DNA from: Takakia lepidozioides
Taxonomy: Eukaryota > Streptophyta > Takakiopsida > Takakiales > Takakiaceae
Assembly: GCA_030704615.1 (NCBI GenBank)
Contig: CM060733.1
Span: 39,618,001-39,682,000, forward strand
Direction of reading: 5' to 3'
Length of the DNA: 64,000 nt
Positions 12,440 to 24,669 of the stretch are shown one piece after another (the first letter of the stretch is position 1; every line of letters begins with the position of its first letter). The notes under the pieces are model-generated. The model saw nothing but the letters and a program-made list of their open reading frames with translations. It did not search any database and was not told the DNA's origin. A program made the translations under genes and the position numbers.

Positions 12440-13300
12440 TGGATGCGGAAACGGCGGCCACGTGGCAATATATTTTTTTTTCTTGGGCTGCCTGTAATTG
12501 TATGTTTGGATTTGCGAGAAACAATAATGAAAAATGGATTGTACTGACACACCACCTTTGGCTGCCGAAGTTGGAGGCTGAGCGGAAGAACATAAAGGTT
12601 AAAATGAAATAAATGGAGGTAGAAGGGAAAAAAGAAAAAAGAAAAAAGAAAAACAACAACAACAACAACTACATGAGATATGGACTTCTAACGTTGAAGA
12701 ATTCTGCCCAAACGTGGAAGAACTCTACATGTTTTTTAGCCATTTTAATCTCTAGCTTGGATTATCATTCCTACGAAAATATCCAGGGATGCCGGTGAAA
12801 AATATATATATTTGTTGGACCTAAGTTGAACGAAGGTGGCTCTTCTGTCATTGTATAAGGTACTTTTCGCTTTTTGGAATGTGATATTGTATTCAATTTC
12901 AAGCTCTATTTTTTTTTTCTTCGGGCAGGTTCGTTGGGCAGATTGAAATGTTCTTGCTCACCTTCGTTGACCTTCGTCACTGATGGAATTGCATTGATAA
13001 TTGATAGAATAGGAGCTCTCGGGTAAACCGTGTCCTTCCCACCTGTCATTCTCCACGACCTACTCACTTGAATAGCGAGTACTGGTTCGGAAAGAGTGAA
13101 TTGGATCTGGAAGTAGATTGAGTTATAATTACCCGAACATTTTGAATTTGCAATTGCTTAGGAGCACTAAGGAACTTTTGCAGAAAGAATCCTAGGGTCT
13201 AGAGAATGCGTGAGAGCCATTTCTGTAGCATTAAGAGCATAGAGGCAGACGTAGATTTGTTTTGAGCACTAGGTAGAGATACACTTTGTATTAGACCTAG
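12440..13300. other. Non-coding interval
   Basis: Contains an A-rich simple repeat (about 12625-12672, AAAAAAG and AAC units). Nothing else is supported. Confidence 0.45.
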
Positions 13301-13309
13301 GAGCCAATT

Positions 13310-13555
13310 ACATTCACAAAAGGGTAGATGCAAGGTAAGGTGGACCAAAATTAGCGTCACCGACACACTGTTTTCAGTGACTGTCGTGTATAATATCATG
13401 AATTGCTTTGAATAGAATCAGTAATGTTGAGAAACATTTTCCATGCTGGATTCCTAACTTCAATCTCTAGCTATATCAACCGTCAAAATTGTCAATCAAA
13501 TAAAATGTCCAAGAGGTATGGACTTTTGAAAACAACAGTTGTGGACTGTCACAGC
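13310..13555 (-). repeat. Dispersed repeat, copy 2
   Basis: Inverse match to 8085-8335, with the same order of shared words. The flank at 13318-13350 (GGTAGATGCAAGGTAAGGTG) also matches 6893-6935. Confidence 0.6.
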
Positions 13556-13559
13556 TGCA

Positions 13560-16500
13560 AATGGAAATACATGGACTCAAAATAAGCCGTTGTGCCTTTG
13601 GTGTATTGCTTTGCTCTTTTGAGGTAAGGGGCCAACTTAGAGAACACTCTAGATTTCAATTTAAAATGATAATATCAGCTGTCATTTACTACTTATGGAC
13701 TAATATGTGTGTTATACATAGATGGATTTGTCCTAGTTTAGTACATCGAGTCTAAGGGATGAATATTGTGATTGTATTATTGTGGTCTATGATAGGATGC
13801 TACATGTCAAAAGAAAATCCTCAAAAATTTGTGAGGTCCATCCTCATGCTTTTACATACAATTGAATTTCAACGTCTTACGTCAAACTTCTGCAAACGAT
13901 CAGTCACCCGGATGATCAACAACTCTCTTACCTTTTGAAACCTGTAAGTTAACGATGTGTTTGATCTCTCGGAAGACATGGTCCAAAATGGACCTATGAA
14001 TGAGCCTCAGATCACCATGATCGATGATGACCTCATGCTAGAAAACTTTGTCTGAGGAGTGGATCTATCTATGCAAAACTTATTTTGAGGCCTTGGAGGA
14101 CTGTCTCAGTGGGGACGTTGATTGCTTGCAAATTAGTGAAAATAATGTTTATGAAGAAAGAAGATTGATCCAAAACGTTTTGGATGGTCTTCAAGTCTTT
14201 TGAAGAGAAGGTTAGGGTAGATAATTACTTTTAGAAGGAGGGGAGGGCCGAGTCGAATTGGTCTAGAGTTGTATAATCGAATAGACACCCAAAGAGGTGT
14301 GAGAGGTATCAAGCTTGAATTGACAAGGGTGATTACACGTGAGAGCTTAACAATGTTTGCACTAAACGACGTCATGACGAGAATTTGACATTGGAAAAAG
14401 TGGAATGTGAAGCAAGTGTTGCCCAAGTTAAATTCAAGTGCTAATCCCTACAAATAACAAAGACTCATGTGGAAGCTTATGGCTGCAAGGGATTGGAAAG
14501 AGGACCATCATCAACATATCTTGAAGATGTTGACAAAATTTTAGAGATGCCTACATTCAACTTTTTTACAATATCCAAATTGGAAAATTATGTACCATCA
14601 AGCACAACAGATCACCCAAGACGACAAGTAAATGTTATTGGAAGCACGTGCCAAAGTGGGATGCGACACTTTTCACCTATCAGCACTTTTAGAATATAGA
14701 GAGAAAAATGTTCAATACCTCCAACAATTGTGTAGGCTCCCCCACGATTTGGGAGACTCGAATTACGGCACAATAGAAACCCACACCCTAGTACTAAAAT
14801 AAGGACAACCCAAAATAGCCCAAAATCAGACATAAATATCTTGTCTCAAAACAAGATCTCATTCATGCAAATTTTATCCCCTCATTTTGTTTAGACAAGA
14901 GAATGAGAGAGAGAGAGAGAGAGAGAGGTCTTACAGTCAGTTCGATCGGTCCTAAACATATGTATGAAGAACTTTCATAGGTCAATATACCATTAAAAGT
15001 TAGAATTTCTCAAAAGTCTAAGTTAAATAAGTATGAGTCATCGAGTTCTACAATTATTATGGTCAACAATTAGCAAGGTACCATAAAAATATATATATAA
15101 TCGATTTCTTGACTTAATTAACAAAATAGAGATTAGATTTAATACTATAGTTAGATTTTGAGGCCAACATATGCATATGTGTTACCAAACTCTTCGCATT
15201 GAAATTCTATGTATCCACCAAGGAAAAAATTTGTAGAATTTTACAAAACAATGATACAAAATATTGTTTTCCAAAGAAGTTGACAGCCAATATTTACCCC
15301 ACTGATAAGGGCCCAAGCCGTTTCACAATTCACTAGTGGTTATGGGTTCACACCACATGTTGGATGTCATATTTAAGGTTTCCGCTTTCCCACCGGAAGT
15401 GGAAATTTGGGGACAGTCAAATGACACCATAAGCTACGTTTCCATTGACAATGCGTTCATATATGGCCAAAGGAAATTTGTTACAAACATAAGGTGGATT
15501 TCATACATGCAAGCGGGATCGCAAAAAGAACCAAATTTGTCAACAAGATTGGTAGTTTGTCAATACATAAATAATTATAGTCGATCCATTACATGAGATA
15601 ATTTCATCTCATCTACAATATATGCCTAGTATAGCTAATATAAATATTTAACTTTAGTTGAAATAATTTAGTGTAAATTGGACAATGTGTGTGTTAATAT
15701 TCGTGGCCCCACAAATATAACAGCTAGGGTGCTAAGCGAACTTATGAACCACTTAGGAGTAACACAAAACTTTATACACCTTATTTCACATTCTTCGAAC
15801 CATGGAGAGCAGCTTGGTCAGGTTTAGCTCCGCCCTTTGACATTCGTTTCAAATTGAGCTTCCGACAGTACCATGCCTACAACCATGCCTACAACCGTGC
15901 CTACAACCGATTGTTATCTTCACCAGTTTCATCATTGTCCATGGTATTGTCACTCGAGCTATTGATCAAGAGTTAATAGTTGAATCCTGAGATAAATAAA
16001 TGCAAACCCAAAAGTGAGACTCTTATGAAAAAGCAAGTAGACGTGCACGAACAGAAGATTGTGTCTGATATTTACATGCACTCAATCAATATGCATTTTC
16101 TCAATGCCAATCTTTTTTTATTTTTTCATCAAAAAAATAATTTTATAAGGCATTCAAACAAATTGGCGATAAACATTACATAGTTGCTTCAAGTAAATCG
16201 ACTCATGGAACTTTTTTGATCTGCATGTAGCAGCACAAGCTCGGGAAAGCAAAATTAAATTTGCGTCGCTCCAACAAAATGCTGAGCCTTGAGAGAGATG
16301 CAGAAAACTACTCTTTTACAACGAACAACAACCTCATGCAAGTGCAAGGAAATTTGCAAAGTGTACGAGTGGCGGCAACGATAGGGCTAACCAAAACCAC
16401 ATCCAGGGCCACTGTCCCCTGTTTTCAAAAAAAAAAAACTGGGGAACTTCCATAATCAATGGAGCTATTCCAAGTCTATTTTAAAAATTAAAATTGGTTA

Positions 16501-17500
16501 TTGCAACTTTATGGATTAAAAAAAAAAATCCTAGGTTTTCCCTTTGCTGGACTGTATGTAGTATGTACACGTGTACATATATATTGTTATGTGTTCCCAA
16601 AACGTGCGCATGATATGCTCCCCAAATGTATTCCCAAGAATCCTAGGGCAGCATGGATGGGCCGAGGCCAGTCAGGACACATGGGTACCAGTCCCGGCCA
16701 CTGAAAGTTTTGGGTCTTGCCCGCTGGGCCCAAGCCAAAACAACGATATTTTTTTTCATACTGCCTGCCCTTCTAGACTCAGTTCCCAACACATAGTCAA
16801 GGGTGATCCACTAACCTGACCTAACCTGACCGCGGTTGGACATGTCATGACTTTTGGCTCCAAAAAGCAGCGTGTGCCTGCGCCTACCCACTCAAATTGA
16901 GCGGTGCCCGCAGCGGCTTCACCCGCGGCAACTCCAATGCTCATAAAACATGAAAAGAGAAAAGTAACAAGCCCAAAAATGGCCCAGCCACTCTTAACTA
17001 CAGCTCCATATGGCAAAAACCTGACCGACCAACTAATTTGGGTCTCTCAGGCACTTCGGGGGTACATGGTGAGGAGAAAACCGTGATTTTGGTATCACCG
17101 CGTGGTCTCCCTCATAAGTACTTGTAACGACCAAGAGGTGTACATGTAGAGAGTGGCGAGAGGAGGCCGCCTTTGGATCAGGAAAATCCAGTTTATTACG
17201 AATAATCATGGTGACACCCCCACAATACCTAGGCCACGCTCGCCACCGACATGGCCGGTTGCTAGGTGTTGGAGGTGTTGGGGGACCTACATCCGGTAGC
17301 TAGCCTCATCTCGCCACCCGGACGTTGACGCGACGAGGTATCTACATCCCGTAGCCAGCCTTGTCTTGGACGTGAATGATGTTTCATACGGCGAGGTGTG
17401 GTAGGGCCAACATCCCGTAGCTAGCCGATATTTTGGTTTCGGGGTACGGAGCAAGGGTAGAGACAATACACTTTTTGTTCGCTATTGAAGAAAATCAGTT
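13560..17500. other. Long non-coding interval
   Basis: AT-rich with only short frames. A GA microsatellite lies at 14905-14928. In 17280-17425 a short phrase (ACATCCCGTAGC and variants, followed by AGCC) recurs three times at about 65-75 base spacing, as in some retrotransposon long terminal repeats, but no second LTR was found. Confidence 0.4.
14905..14928. repeat. GA microsatellite
   Basis: About 12 consecutive GA units, seen directly. Confidence 0.9.
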
Positions 17501-17523
17501 TTTGATCATATGTAAAGGATTTC

Positions 17524-17808
17524 TTGTTTGAAACTGGCGAGTCAATTCCATTTTTTTTAATCTATACTATAATCTATTCCTTTGAGAAAATTCTAATCAT
17601 GGAAAGTCCACTAGAAGACTTTCTGGAATACCATAAGCTAGGTGAGAATCATCTTCAGCGTATCAATCGAGAAAAATCAAATATACCCCCCCCCCCTCTC
17701 CTAATGAACCAGGAATCTCGACCTGTTGATCCGGCTGAACAACCCAAAACATGGGGTAATATAGTCAATTCTTTTATGGCTGGTTCGAAAAAAGAAGATT
17801 TTAAATAA
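17524..17808 (+). other. Open frame of unknown status
   Basis: A 94-codon plus-strand frame, ending in TAA, with a plausible internal ATG at 17599 (MESPLEDFLEYH) and a proline run. It follows the sequence with repeated ACATCCCGTAGC words, so it could be the start of a retrotransposon gag, but no zinc knuckle, protease or polymerase follows. It could also be chance. Confidence 0.2.
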
Positions 17809-18001
17809 CATTTGGAGAAATAATATATATATGTTTTCTCCGTAAGTCGGTACCGATGCATAAGATGTACAAGGGATAGATACCCAATATTTTGGAGATT
17901 CTTTCCCCAAACCCATACGTTTTCTGCGGGTCGCATAATTATAGGTTTGTCTGGAAAATATATGTATCCATATCCTTTCACCAAGACGATCATAACGATA
18001 T

Positions 18002-18635
18002 GCTTCTCATTTGACAATAATAGGGTCATGAATGCCCATGCGTGGCTGTGGCGGGGCCTGCGTGTGGCAGAGGGGTCCCGGATGGTAGGAGCGCCCCTAT
18101 CAGGAGCAGCCGGCCAGTTTGGGTATGCTAGGCAAGCTGGTATGCTGGGCCACAAAACACATGAGCTAGTGTGCTGGGGCTCACAATATACACATAAAAC
18201 ATTAGTTATTGCAAAAGTTTGTAGAAAGTGGGGGGTAAGTGTGGTGGTTAAGAGCAATGAATAATAAACACAAAGTGTCAATAATAAACACAAGGTGTGG
18301 TGTTCAAATCTTGTCAAGTTGTACTATGGCAGTAATGTGTGTTATTAAATATATATTTTGTCGAAGGGTCTGTTGGAGGGTCCAAGCGGGTATGCCAGGT
18401 CTGCTTGGAGGGTCTGTCAGTCTACTGGAGGGGTGCTGGTCTGCTGGAGGGTTTGCCTGCTGTTTGCTGGAAACTCCCGGTTCGCTGGAAGGTCCGCCAC
18501 GATAGATGAACAAGGACTTAAAATTTTTTTAGAATCTGGCCGACCCGTGAATGGGCTGTGGGCTTATGAGCTCACCCCAAGGGCCGTACTGGGGCGCCCG
18601 TGCATTCATGACCCTATTATTAGAAAATGAGAAGC
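18002..18635. mobile_element. Non-autonomous DNA transposon with 34-bp terminal inverted repeats
   Basis: The left end (18002-18035, GCTTCTCATTTGACAATAAT and onward to GGGTCATGAATGC) is matched in inverse by 18602-18635 with about three mismatches, giving a 634-bp element. No transposase is encoded. No clear target-site duplication is visible. Inside it, at 18241-18254 and 18299-18310, sequences resembling RNA polymerase III box A (GTGGTTAAGAGC) and box B (GGTGTTCAAATC) suggest a nested tRNA-like or SINE fragment. A related end occurs at 24414-24447. Confidence 0.75.
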
Positions 18636-18639
18636 TCAA

Positions 18640-19390
18640 ATACTTGCTTGTCATCCTGATTTCTACTATTTGAAATATAGAATTCAATTTTCATTTCAAA
18701 TGCTTTATTTTCATTCCATATAATCACACATTTTTCTCTTCATTTCCCCGTATTTCAGTTTTGATCAAAAAATTGAAGTACATGTTATATTAACCATCCA
18801 TAGCTATGCATACCCTTTCCCGACAGATTGACTCCTGAATAATGAATCCGTACTATAAAAAATCCGGAAGGAGCTACTTACAATTGCCGGTTCTTTACCT
18901 TGCCGACCTTTATTGGAATATGTATCCCAGGTGTAATCTTGGGGAAAAGTGGGAGGCAGAAAGGAAGTGTGAAAAGAAGAAGGGAGAGGGAGTAAAGGGG
19001 GGTCAAAATAACAGGTCATTAGGTTTACCAACTCCACCCACCCTCGTTCATGACCGCGACTTTCTCCACCATCCCTGTCTGCTCGCGTGCTGTCGGATGG
19101 CCAGTCATCGCTTTTGTGGGCTACTTTAAGTATCCCACATCGAGCAGTGCCACGAGACAGCGCTGCGAGTTAACCCGCAGTTGCTGCGATTGGGAGGCTC
19201 CTTGTATCCAATTCGAGTTCTTCTTTCCAGTTTGGGAGAATTTGTCGAGTCAGCAGATTGACTGCGGTGTCCGACTGCTGACAGTGTCAATGGTAGAGTA
19301 CAAATTTGCTGTCGCTCCCCTTTGACCCACTCAGAAGTGTCGTGGAGACGAGAGTGACTGGAGTGGTCCGAAATGAGCAGACGAGATGCA
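18640..19390. other. Non-coding interval upstream of the P450
   Basis: No supported gene. It holds the likely distal promoter of the P450 gene; I could not pick a TATA box with confidence. Confidence 0.4.
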
Positions 19391-19605
19391 TGACGCAGAC
19401 AGGAAATATTTAGATGATCACACTCTCTCTCTTCCAGAATTTGTGTTCTGTGATTGAGGAGCAGCTGCTGCGGGAAAAGTCTGTGAGCAGACGAAGAGAG
19501 CTATGCCCTTGCAATTAGGATTCGTGACACAAAGAGGAGATAGTTAGATCGCATTCTTTTTTCTAGAATCTACGTTCTGTGACTGAGGAGCAGCTGCTGC
19601 AGAAG
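19391..19605. repeat. Two-copy tandem duplication, period 129 bp, before the P450 start
   Basis: The segment from 19391 is repeated from about 19525. The shared core is GTTCTGTGA-TGAGGAGCAGCTGCTGC, preceded by an AGAAT word, at exactly 129 bases distance. The second copy ends about 65 bases before the P450 ATG, so both copies lie in the promoter or 5' leader. Confidence 0.75.
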
Positions 19606-19668
19606 CTGGAGTACTGCAGAGTGTTTTTGATTCTATAATTTGTTTTCCACATACTCATTGAGATAGCA

Positions 19669-22600
19669 ATGGAAACGAAAGCCCCAGTAGTGAGCGAAGG
19701 GGTGATGAGTGTTGTGGTCACCGCACTAGTGGCTTGGATGCTGTATATGGCGGTGTATCGCTTAAGGAACCGTGGTCGCGTGGGACCGCGGGCATGGCCT
19801 TTGCTGGGCGCATCGATGGAGGCCCTCGTCAACTTCCCCACTTACCATGATTGGCTCATGGGTTACTTCGCGAAGGCATCCACCTTCCCTGTTTCCATGC
19901 CCGACTGTACTTACCACTACACGGCAGACCCAGCTGTTGTGGAGCACGTTCTCAAAACCAACTTTGCCAACTATCCGAAGGTAACAACTCAGCTGTACAC
20001 TGCGGGTACCTTGACGATACTGGAATTTTCCTCTCGGGGTCATGTCAGTAGGATACTGAAAGTGAGATGATTTAATAGGCAAATTATACGGGACCTCTCG
20101 ATCATTGACCATGTCCTCATGATGTCGAAGGGCACCTGCTTCAATAGACGGAGTCAGCATGTGAACATCAGGATAATCCATAAAATTTGACATTCCTTGA
20201 CTCGCTTATGTGTGAAGGGGCGTTATTTTCATGAAATCATGGAGGTGTTGCTTGGGAATGGAATCTTCAACTCAGATGGAGATTTGTGGCGGAAGCAGCG
20301 GAAGACAGCCAGTTTTGAGTTCTCCTCTAGAAATCTGCGGGAATTCAGCACTGTGGTGTTCAAAGACTACGCCCTCAAACTGGCCAGTATTGTCGATACG
20401 GCTTCCATCACACAGCACCCTGTGGACATGCAGGTGTGTCCACACTCGTCTCCTCACACGTTGAAATTTGCATATAGAAATTTCTGACTGAACAGCCCTA
20501 ATGTGCACATTTATACCTATGCGGCTCAGATTGCAGATACATGTTGAATTATTGCTTCCTCTGAAATCAAGAAACTGGACAGATACAGACTTAAGTTGGC
20601 CCGGGTAATTCAGTAGAATTCAAACGTACGCATCCTCCAGCTCAGAAAGTGCTTTCAGTGTTAATGCGGAATTCGCATATGTCTCGCGAGCGCCACCTGC
20701 ACAGGTCTCGATGGCACTTGTCCTGCACAATACATCACCCTTTCGACAAAAATGCATAAACTCCGCGCTGCCCTTGAACCTTCAGATTCTATTCAAATGA
20801 ATATTCATATAAGTTGGCTCGCTTGTAGTAACGGTGTACTAAGATTTGTGCAGGCAAGTATCCTTTTTTTGTGTCTACTAAAAACTGTGTGTCGTTGATC
20901 TTTCGCTGCAGGATCTCTTCAGTCGCCTGACTTTGGACTCAATTTGCAAAGTGGGATTTGGTGTGGAGATTGGAACGTTGTCGCCAGACCTACCTTTGCT
21001 CCCTTTCGCAAATGCATTTGATACAGCTAACGAGGCAGTAACAGTGAGATTCATGGATCCATTCTGGAAGATAAAGCGTTATCTTAATGCCGGCACGGAG
21101 TCCATCACGGCACAAAGTGCAAATATTGTTGATAAATTCACCTACAACGTCATTCGCACACGCCGAGCTGAGTTGGAAACAGCTCGTGCCAAGGGTGGGA
21201 AAGATGATCCAGTAAGCAAATCCGAAACGCTCCTTCATTCCTTTAATAGTCATGATTTTTAGTCAACACTACGGTAGTACTTGGATTCGTATTCTGGTTG
21301 AGGGACGCGATTAAAGTTCTAACTTCTACATGTCAAACTTTGCAGGTGAGGTCTGATCTGTTGTCGCGCTTCATACAGTTGAGTGATGATGAGAATGAGG
21401 AGCAGTTCTCAGATGAAAGTCTACGTGATGTTGTCCTCAACTTTGTTATAGCGGGTCGGGACACCACAGCAGCGACCCTTTCCTGGTTCATGTACATGAT
21501 GTGCCTCCACCCTGAAGTTGCTGATAAGATCAACGCTGAATTATGCGCATACGAGAGAGAGACATACAGAACCGAGGGCAAGGTCATTGAAACAAGTGTA
21601 GACGAGCATTCCTTCAGTCAACGTCTGGAAGAGTTTTCTGGCGTCTTGACATATGAGGGGCTCTCAAAGTTGCAGTACTTGCATGCAGCCCTCACCGAAA
21701 CACTTCGACTGTACCCAGCAGTGCCTGAAGTAGGATGCAAACCCTGATTTCTTTGAAGAATTGTTATAATCTGTGTAAATATTACATGATTCTGGACAAA
21801 GTTTTGCAACTTGGGTCGCGCGAATTATGGTTTACACTCGCTGTTCTCCTCATGCAGGATGCCAAAGGTGTGCTGGAAGACGATGTGCTGCCGAATGGGG
21901 ATAAAGTGAAAAAGGGAGATTTGGTGATGTATGTACCCTACTGTATGGGACGCTTGAAAAGTCTATGGGGACCGGACGCATACGAGTACAGGCCAGAGCG
22001 CTGGCTTAAGGATGATGGCTCATTCCAAGCGGTCTCCCCTTTCAAGTTCACCGCCTTCCAGGTTGGTAATCTCTGCATGACCTATATTGCAAGATGGGGA
22101 GCCTTTGTTTGCATGAGGTTGGAGATCACGAACTTCATATATGAGCTCACGCTGATATAATTGTACATTGAATTCATACACTACCGGAGGGCAGAAAATT
22201 TAACAACACGCACAAACTACAACTGAACATTTTTCTAGAGGTATAGTGGTGGATTCTATTTCAGATGTGAAGGGCACTGGTCAGGTTCTGTCGAGTATGC
22301 AAGCCGTTGATTGTATTTACAACTGGGTTTCCACTTGCTCTGTCGGTAGCAAAAACTAAGGGAATTCACTTCAGGCACATGTATGCATTCCGAAAGCACT
22401 GAAATTAAAAACTTGGTCCTGTCACCTTTGGCCTTCTTCAGCTTCAGCAGCTACCGTGAATGGAGGATTAGTGGACAAGGTTATTTCAAACTTGTCTATA
22501 GGTACCTTTTCTGAGTTGAACCCTTCCAATATCTGTATGGATAAACGTGACCTTACCAGCTGCTCCACATTATGTATGCAGGCAGGGCCTCGGATTTGCT

Positions 22601-22764
22601 TGGGAAGGGATTCAGCCTACTTGCAACTGAAGTTGACAACAGCTTTGCTTTGCCGGTTTTTCAAGTTCAATCTGGTGCCCGGCCATCCCGTCAAGTACCG
22701 CATGATGGCTATCCTTTACATGGCTCATGGCATCAAAGTTACGTGCACTCGCAGGTTATGCTGA
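19669..22764 (+). CDS. Cytochrome P450, CYP704-like fatty acid hydroxylase (six exons)
   Basis: Exons: 19669-19980, 20218-20433, 20912-21211, 21346-21729, 21858-22061, 22582-22764. Every intron has GT/AG ends and is phase 0. The joined frame is 1599 bases, 532 residues plus TGA, the usual size for CYP704. Seen in order: an N-terminal membrane segment (VVVTALVAWMLYMAVY), the DLWRKQRKTASFEF region, the I-helix AGRDTTAATL, the K-helix ETLR, PERW, and the haem-binding signature FQAGPRICLG with its Cys ligand, assembled across the exon 5/6 junction. CYP704 enzymes (CYP86 clan) omega-hydroxylate long-chain fatty acids at the ER, supplying sporopollenin and related wall polymers. The pattern near PAVPEDAKGVLEDDVLP and the C-terminal PGHPVKYRMM fits CYP704B-type proteins best. 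No break is seen, so it looks functional. Subfamily and substrate are inference. Confidence 0.9.
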
Positions 22765-22769
22765 GACAC

Positions 22770-23675
22770 ATCTAGTGCTGTAACTGAAATTCGCATAGAG
22801 ACGTTGAGACCTCGGTTTTTCCTAAATGGAAAGAGTAGGCAACTATATGTACATGTGAGATCTTAGAGACCTAGTGCGCTATACTAGTTGAGGAAATCAC
22901 TCATCAGCGGATTCCTCCTGAGGGATATAGGCCATTGTTTTTCAGCTCAGCATTCTTGCACACATAAGTGAGCCGTGCCAATTGCCACTATTGTGCTTCA
23001 CTGATCTGTTATCAGAACTCAATTTTAAGAATTGCGAAAAGTTTTAAATCATCCTGCAACCACTCGAGCTAGACTAGATTGAGAGGTGTATTCTGCCTTA
23101 AGACACCACAGCAGACGGAGAAGTTGAGATAATAGTCCTGAAAAGGTCCCGACTCCCAATCCCATCCTCCAGGATCGCAGTGCATATACAGCACTTTAGT
23201 CTATCTGAGTACACGTCAAGCTCCCATGGTAAAACAATTTACAGTACCCCACACGCACCTGAAAGGATGTCCGTGTGACCAATGATGTGAGGTGATGAAA
23301 GTACCAGCCTTCAGGATTGTTTTGAAATACCTGATACAAGTAGAATCACCATACCAGGAAGAGGAGGGATTTGAATTGGCATGAGTAGGAGTTTCTTTCT
23401 CAGCAATCGTAGTGTACACTCACATCAAGCTTTCCAAAGCATGATTTGATTCGAAACTAAGACATGATTTTCAATAATAATAGCCACAATTCTGAAAAAT
23501 GCTTGAGGCTGAGGTATTCAATCAGTGAATACGTATGCTAGATGCCAAAAGATACAATTCCCGCACATGGACCTCGTGAAACAGAAGGAATATGGTACGG
23601 CTAGTAGATATTGAATGCCTGCAACCTACTAGAAAGTTACACAGCGAACGTGGCTACGCTGGGCCGCCCGTGGAA
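22770..23675. other. Non-coding interval after the P450
   Basis: Presumed 3' UTR followed by intergenic DNA. No frame, RNA gene or element end is supported. Confidence 0.5.
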
Positions 23676-23679
23676 GTTA

Positions 23680-24263
23680 ATGGGCCTTGCTGCCACCCTC
23701 CTCATGGGCGCTGCCATCAAGTTCTTCTGGTGGATAACTGTTCAGGTGCCCAACTTGAGTGTCCTTGAAGTGTAATCAAACGTATTTTGGGTTAAACAGG
23801 ACTCGTTTTTATAAGGCAGATCAGTGCATTTCCGATCCATGTAAGCCGAGAGTGACCCACGACAACTCCCGCACTGCAAAGGAATTGGTATGTGAAAAGG
23901 GTCGTGATCAACACAAACTCCTTCAATAAAATTTTCGAGGTCAACCAGGGGCTCACCTGGGCTCAGAAGCAACACCCTCTGTACAAGCATTGGCCATTGC
24001 TACCACGCTTCAAAGGGCTGTGGAAGGGAGTTTGTGGGCAAGCTTTGTGATGGAGGGGAATGTTGCGGTACTGAAGTCTGACGGTTACTGGAAATTGCCG
24101 ACCACTGAATGTAGCGGGCTATGGGTTCCAAAGTCAATGAATTTCGAGCGATGCGGCAAGGATTATTCAGCACCCAATATTTGTGAAAATGACAGGTGCT
24201 GCAGCAGTGAGAATGTTTGTGGTCTCACTAACGAATTCTGCCAAGAAACGTACTGCCAGCCCA
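23680..24263 (+). CDS. Secreted-type protein with hevein-like chitin-binding motif, partial model
   Basis: Proposed exon 1 (23680-23745) starts with ATG and encodes a hydrophobic leader (MGLAATLLMGAAIKFFWW) ending at CAG|GTGCCC. Proposed exon 2 opens in frame after an AG at 23946-23947 and ends at CCCA|GTGAGT (24263), a near-consensus donor, so at least one more exon is expected downstream but was not found. Exon 2 carries a cysteine pattern of the hevein (chitin-binding type 1) kind: ERCGKDYSAPNIC, then RCCSS, VCGL, EFC and TYC. Hevein domains bind chitin and occur in defence lectins and class I chitinases. The leader would send it to the secretory pathway. The exon 2 acceptor has a weak pyrimidine tract, so that boundary is uncertain. 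No chitinase catalytic domain is visible. Confidence 0.45.
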
Positions 24264-24413
24264 GTGAGTACATATTCTAGATCTATACGGATGCTCACTT
24301 CGGTAACACATCAATACACATCGAACGCTGTAATTTCTTCACGCATCGAATACACGAGTTACCATCTTAAGCAGCGCGAGGTCTAGTAACTTGTGCTGGT
24401 ATTTGCTAAACGC

Positions 24414-24660
24414 CTCTCATTTTACAATAATAGGGTCATGAATGCAAGCGTGGCCCATTCGGACGACGGGCCAGGGGCGCCCGCTGTCGCCCACGCCCGG
24501 CCCTGCTGCCATGGATGCACCAGGCTCGGCTGCCTCCCCCCGCTGTCCGTCCATCGGCCACTCCGCTGCGGTGTGTACGCTCCTGCTAGTCTGCCAGTCC
24601 GCTAGTCCGCCCACCCGGCAGATCTGGACCGTCCAGGACGAATCCCATCGCAGCCCTCCA
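24414..24660 (+). mobile_element. Truncated relative of the 18.0-18.6 kb inverted-repeat element
   Basis: 24414-24447 matches the left terminal repeat of 18002-18035 (CTCATTTTACAATAATAGGG then TCATGAATGC). The GC-rich interior shares GGGGCGCCCG with the other element. No right terminal repeat is found downstream, so it is a truncated copy. Confidence 0.55.
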
Positions 24661-24669
24661 ATTTAGGGC

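Noticed and set aside
17140-17810. An LTR retrotransposon
   Set aside because: Short repeated words and a following open frame suggested one, but no second LTR, primer site, zinc knuckle or polymerase was found.
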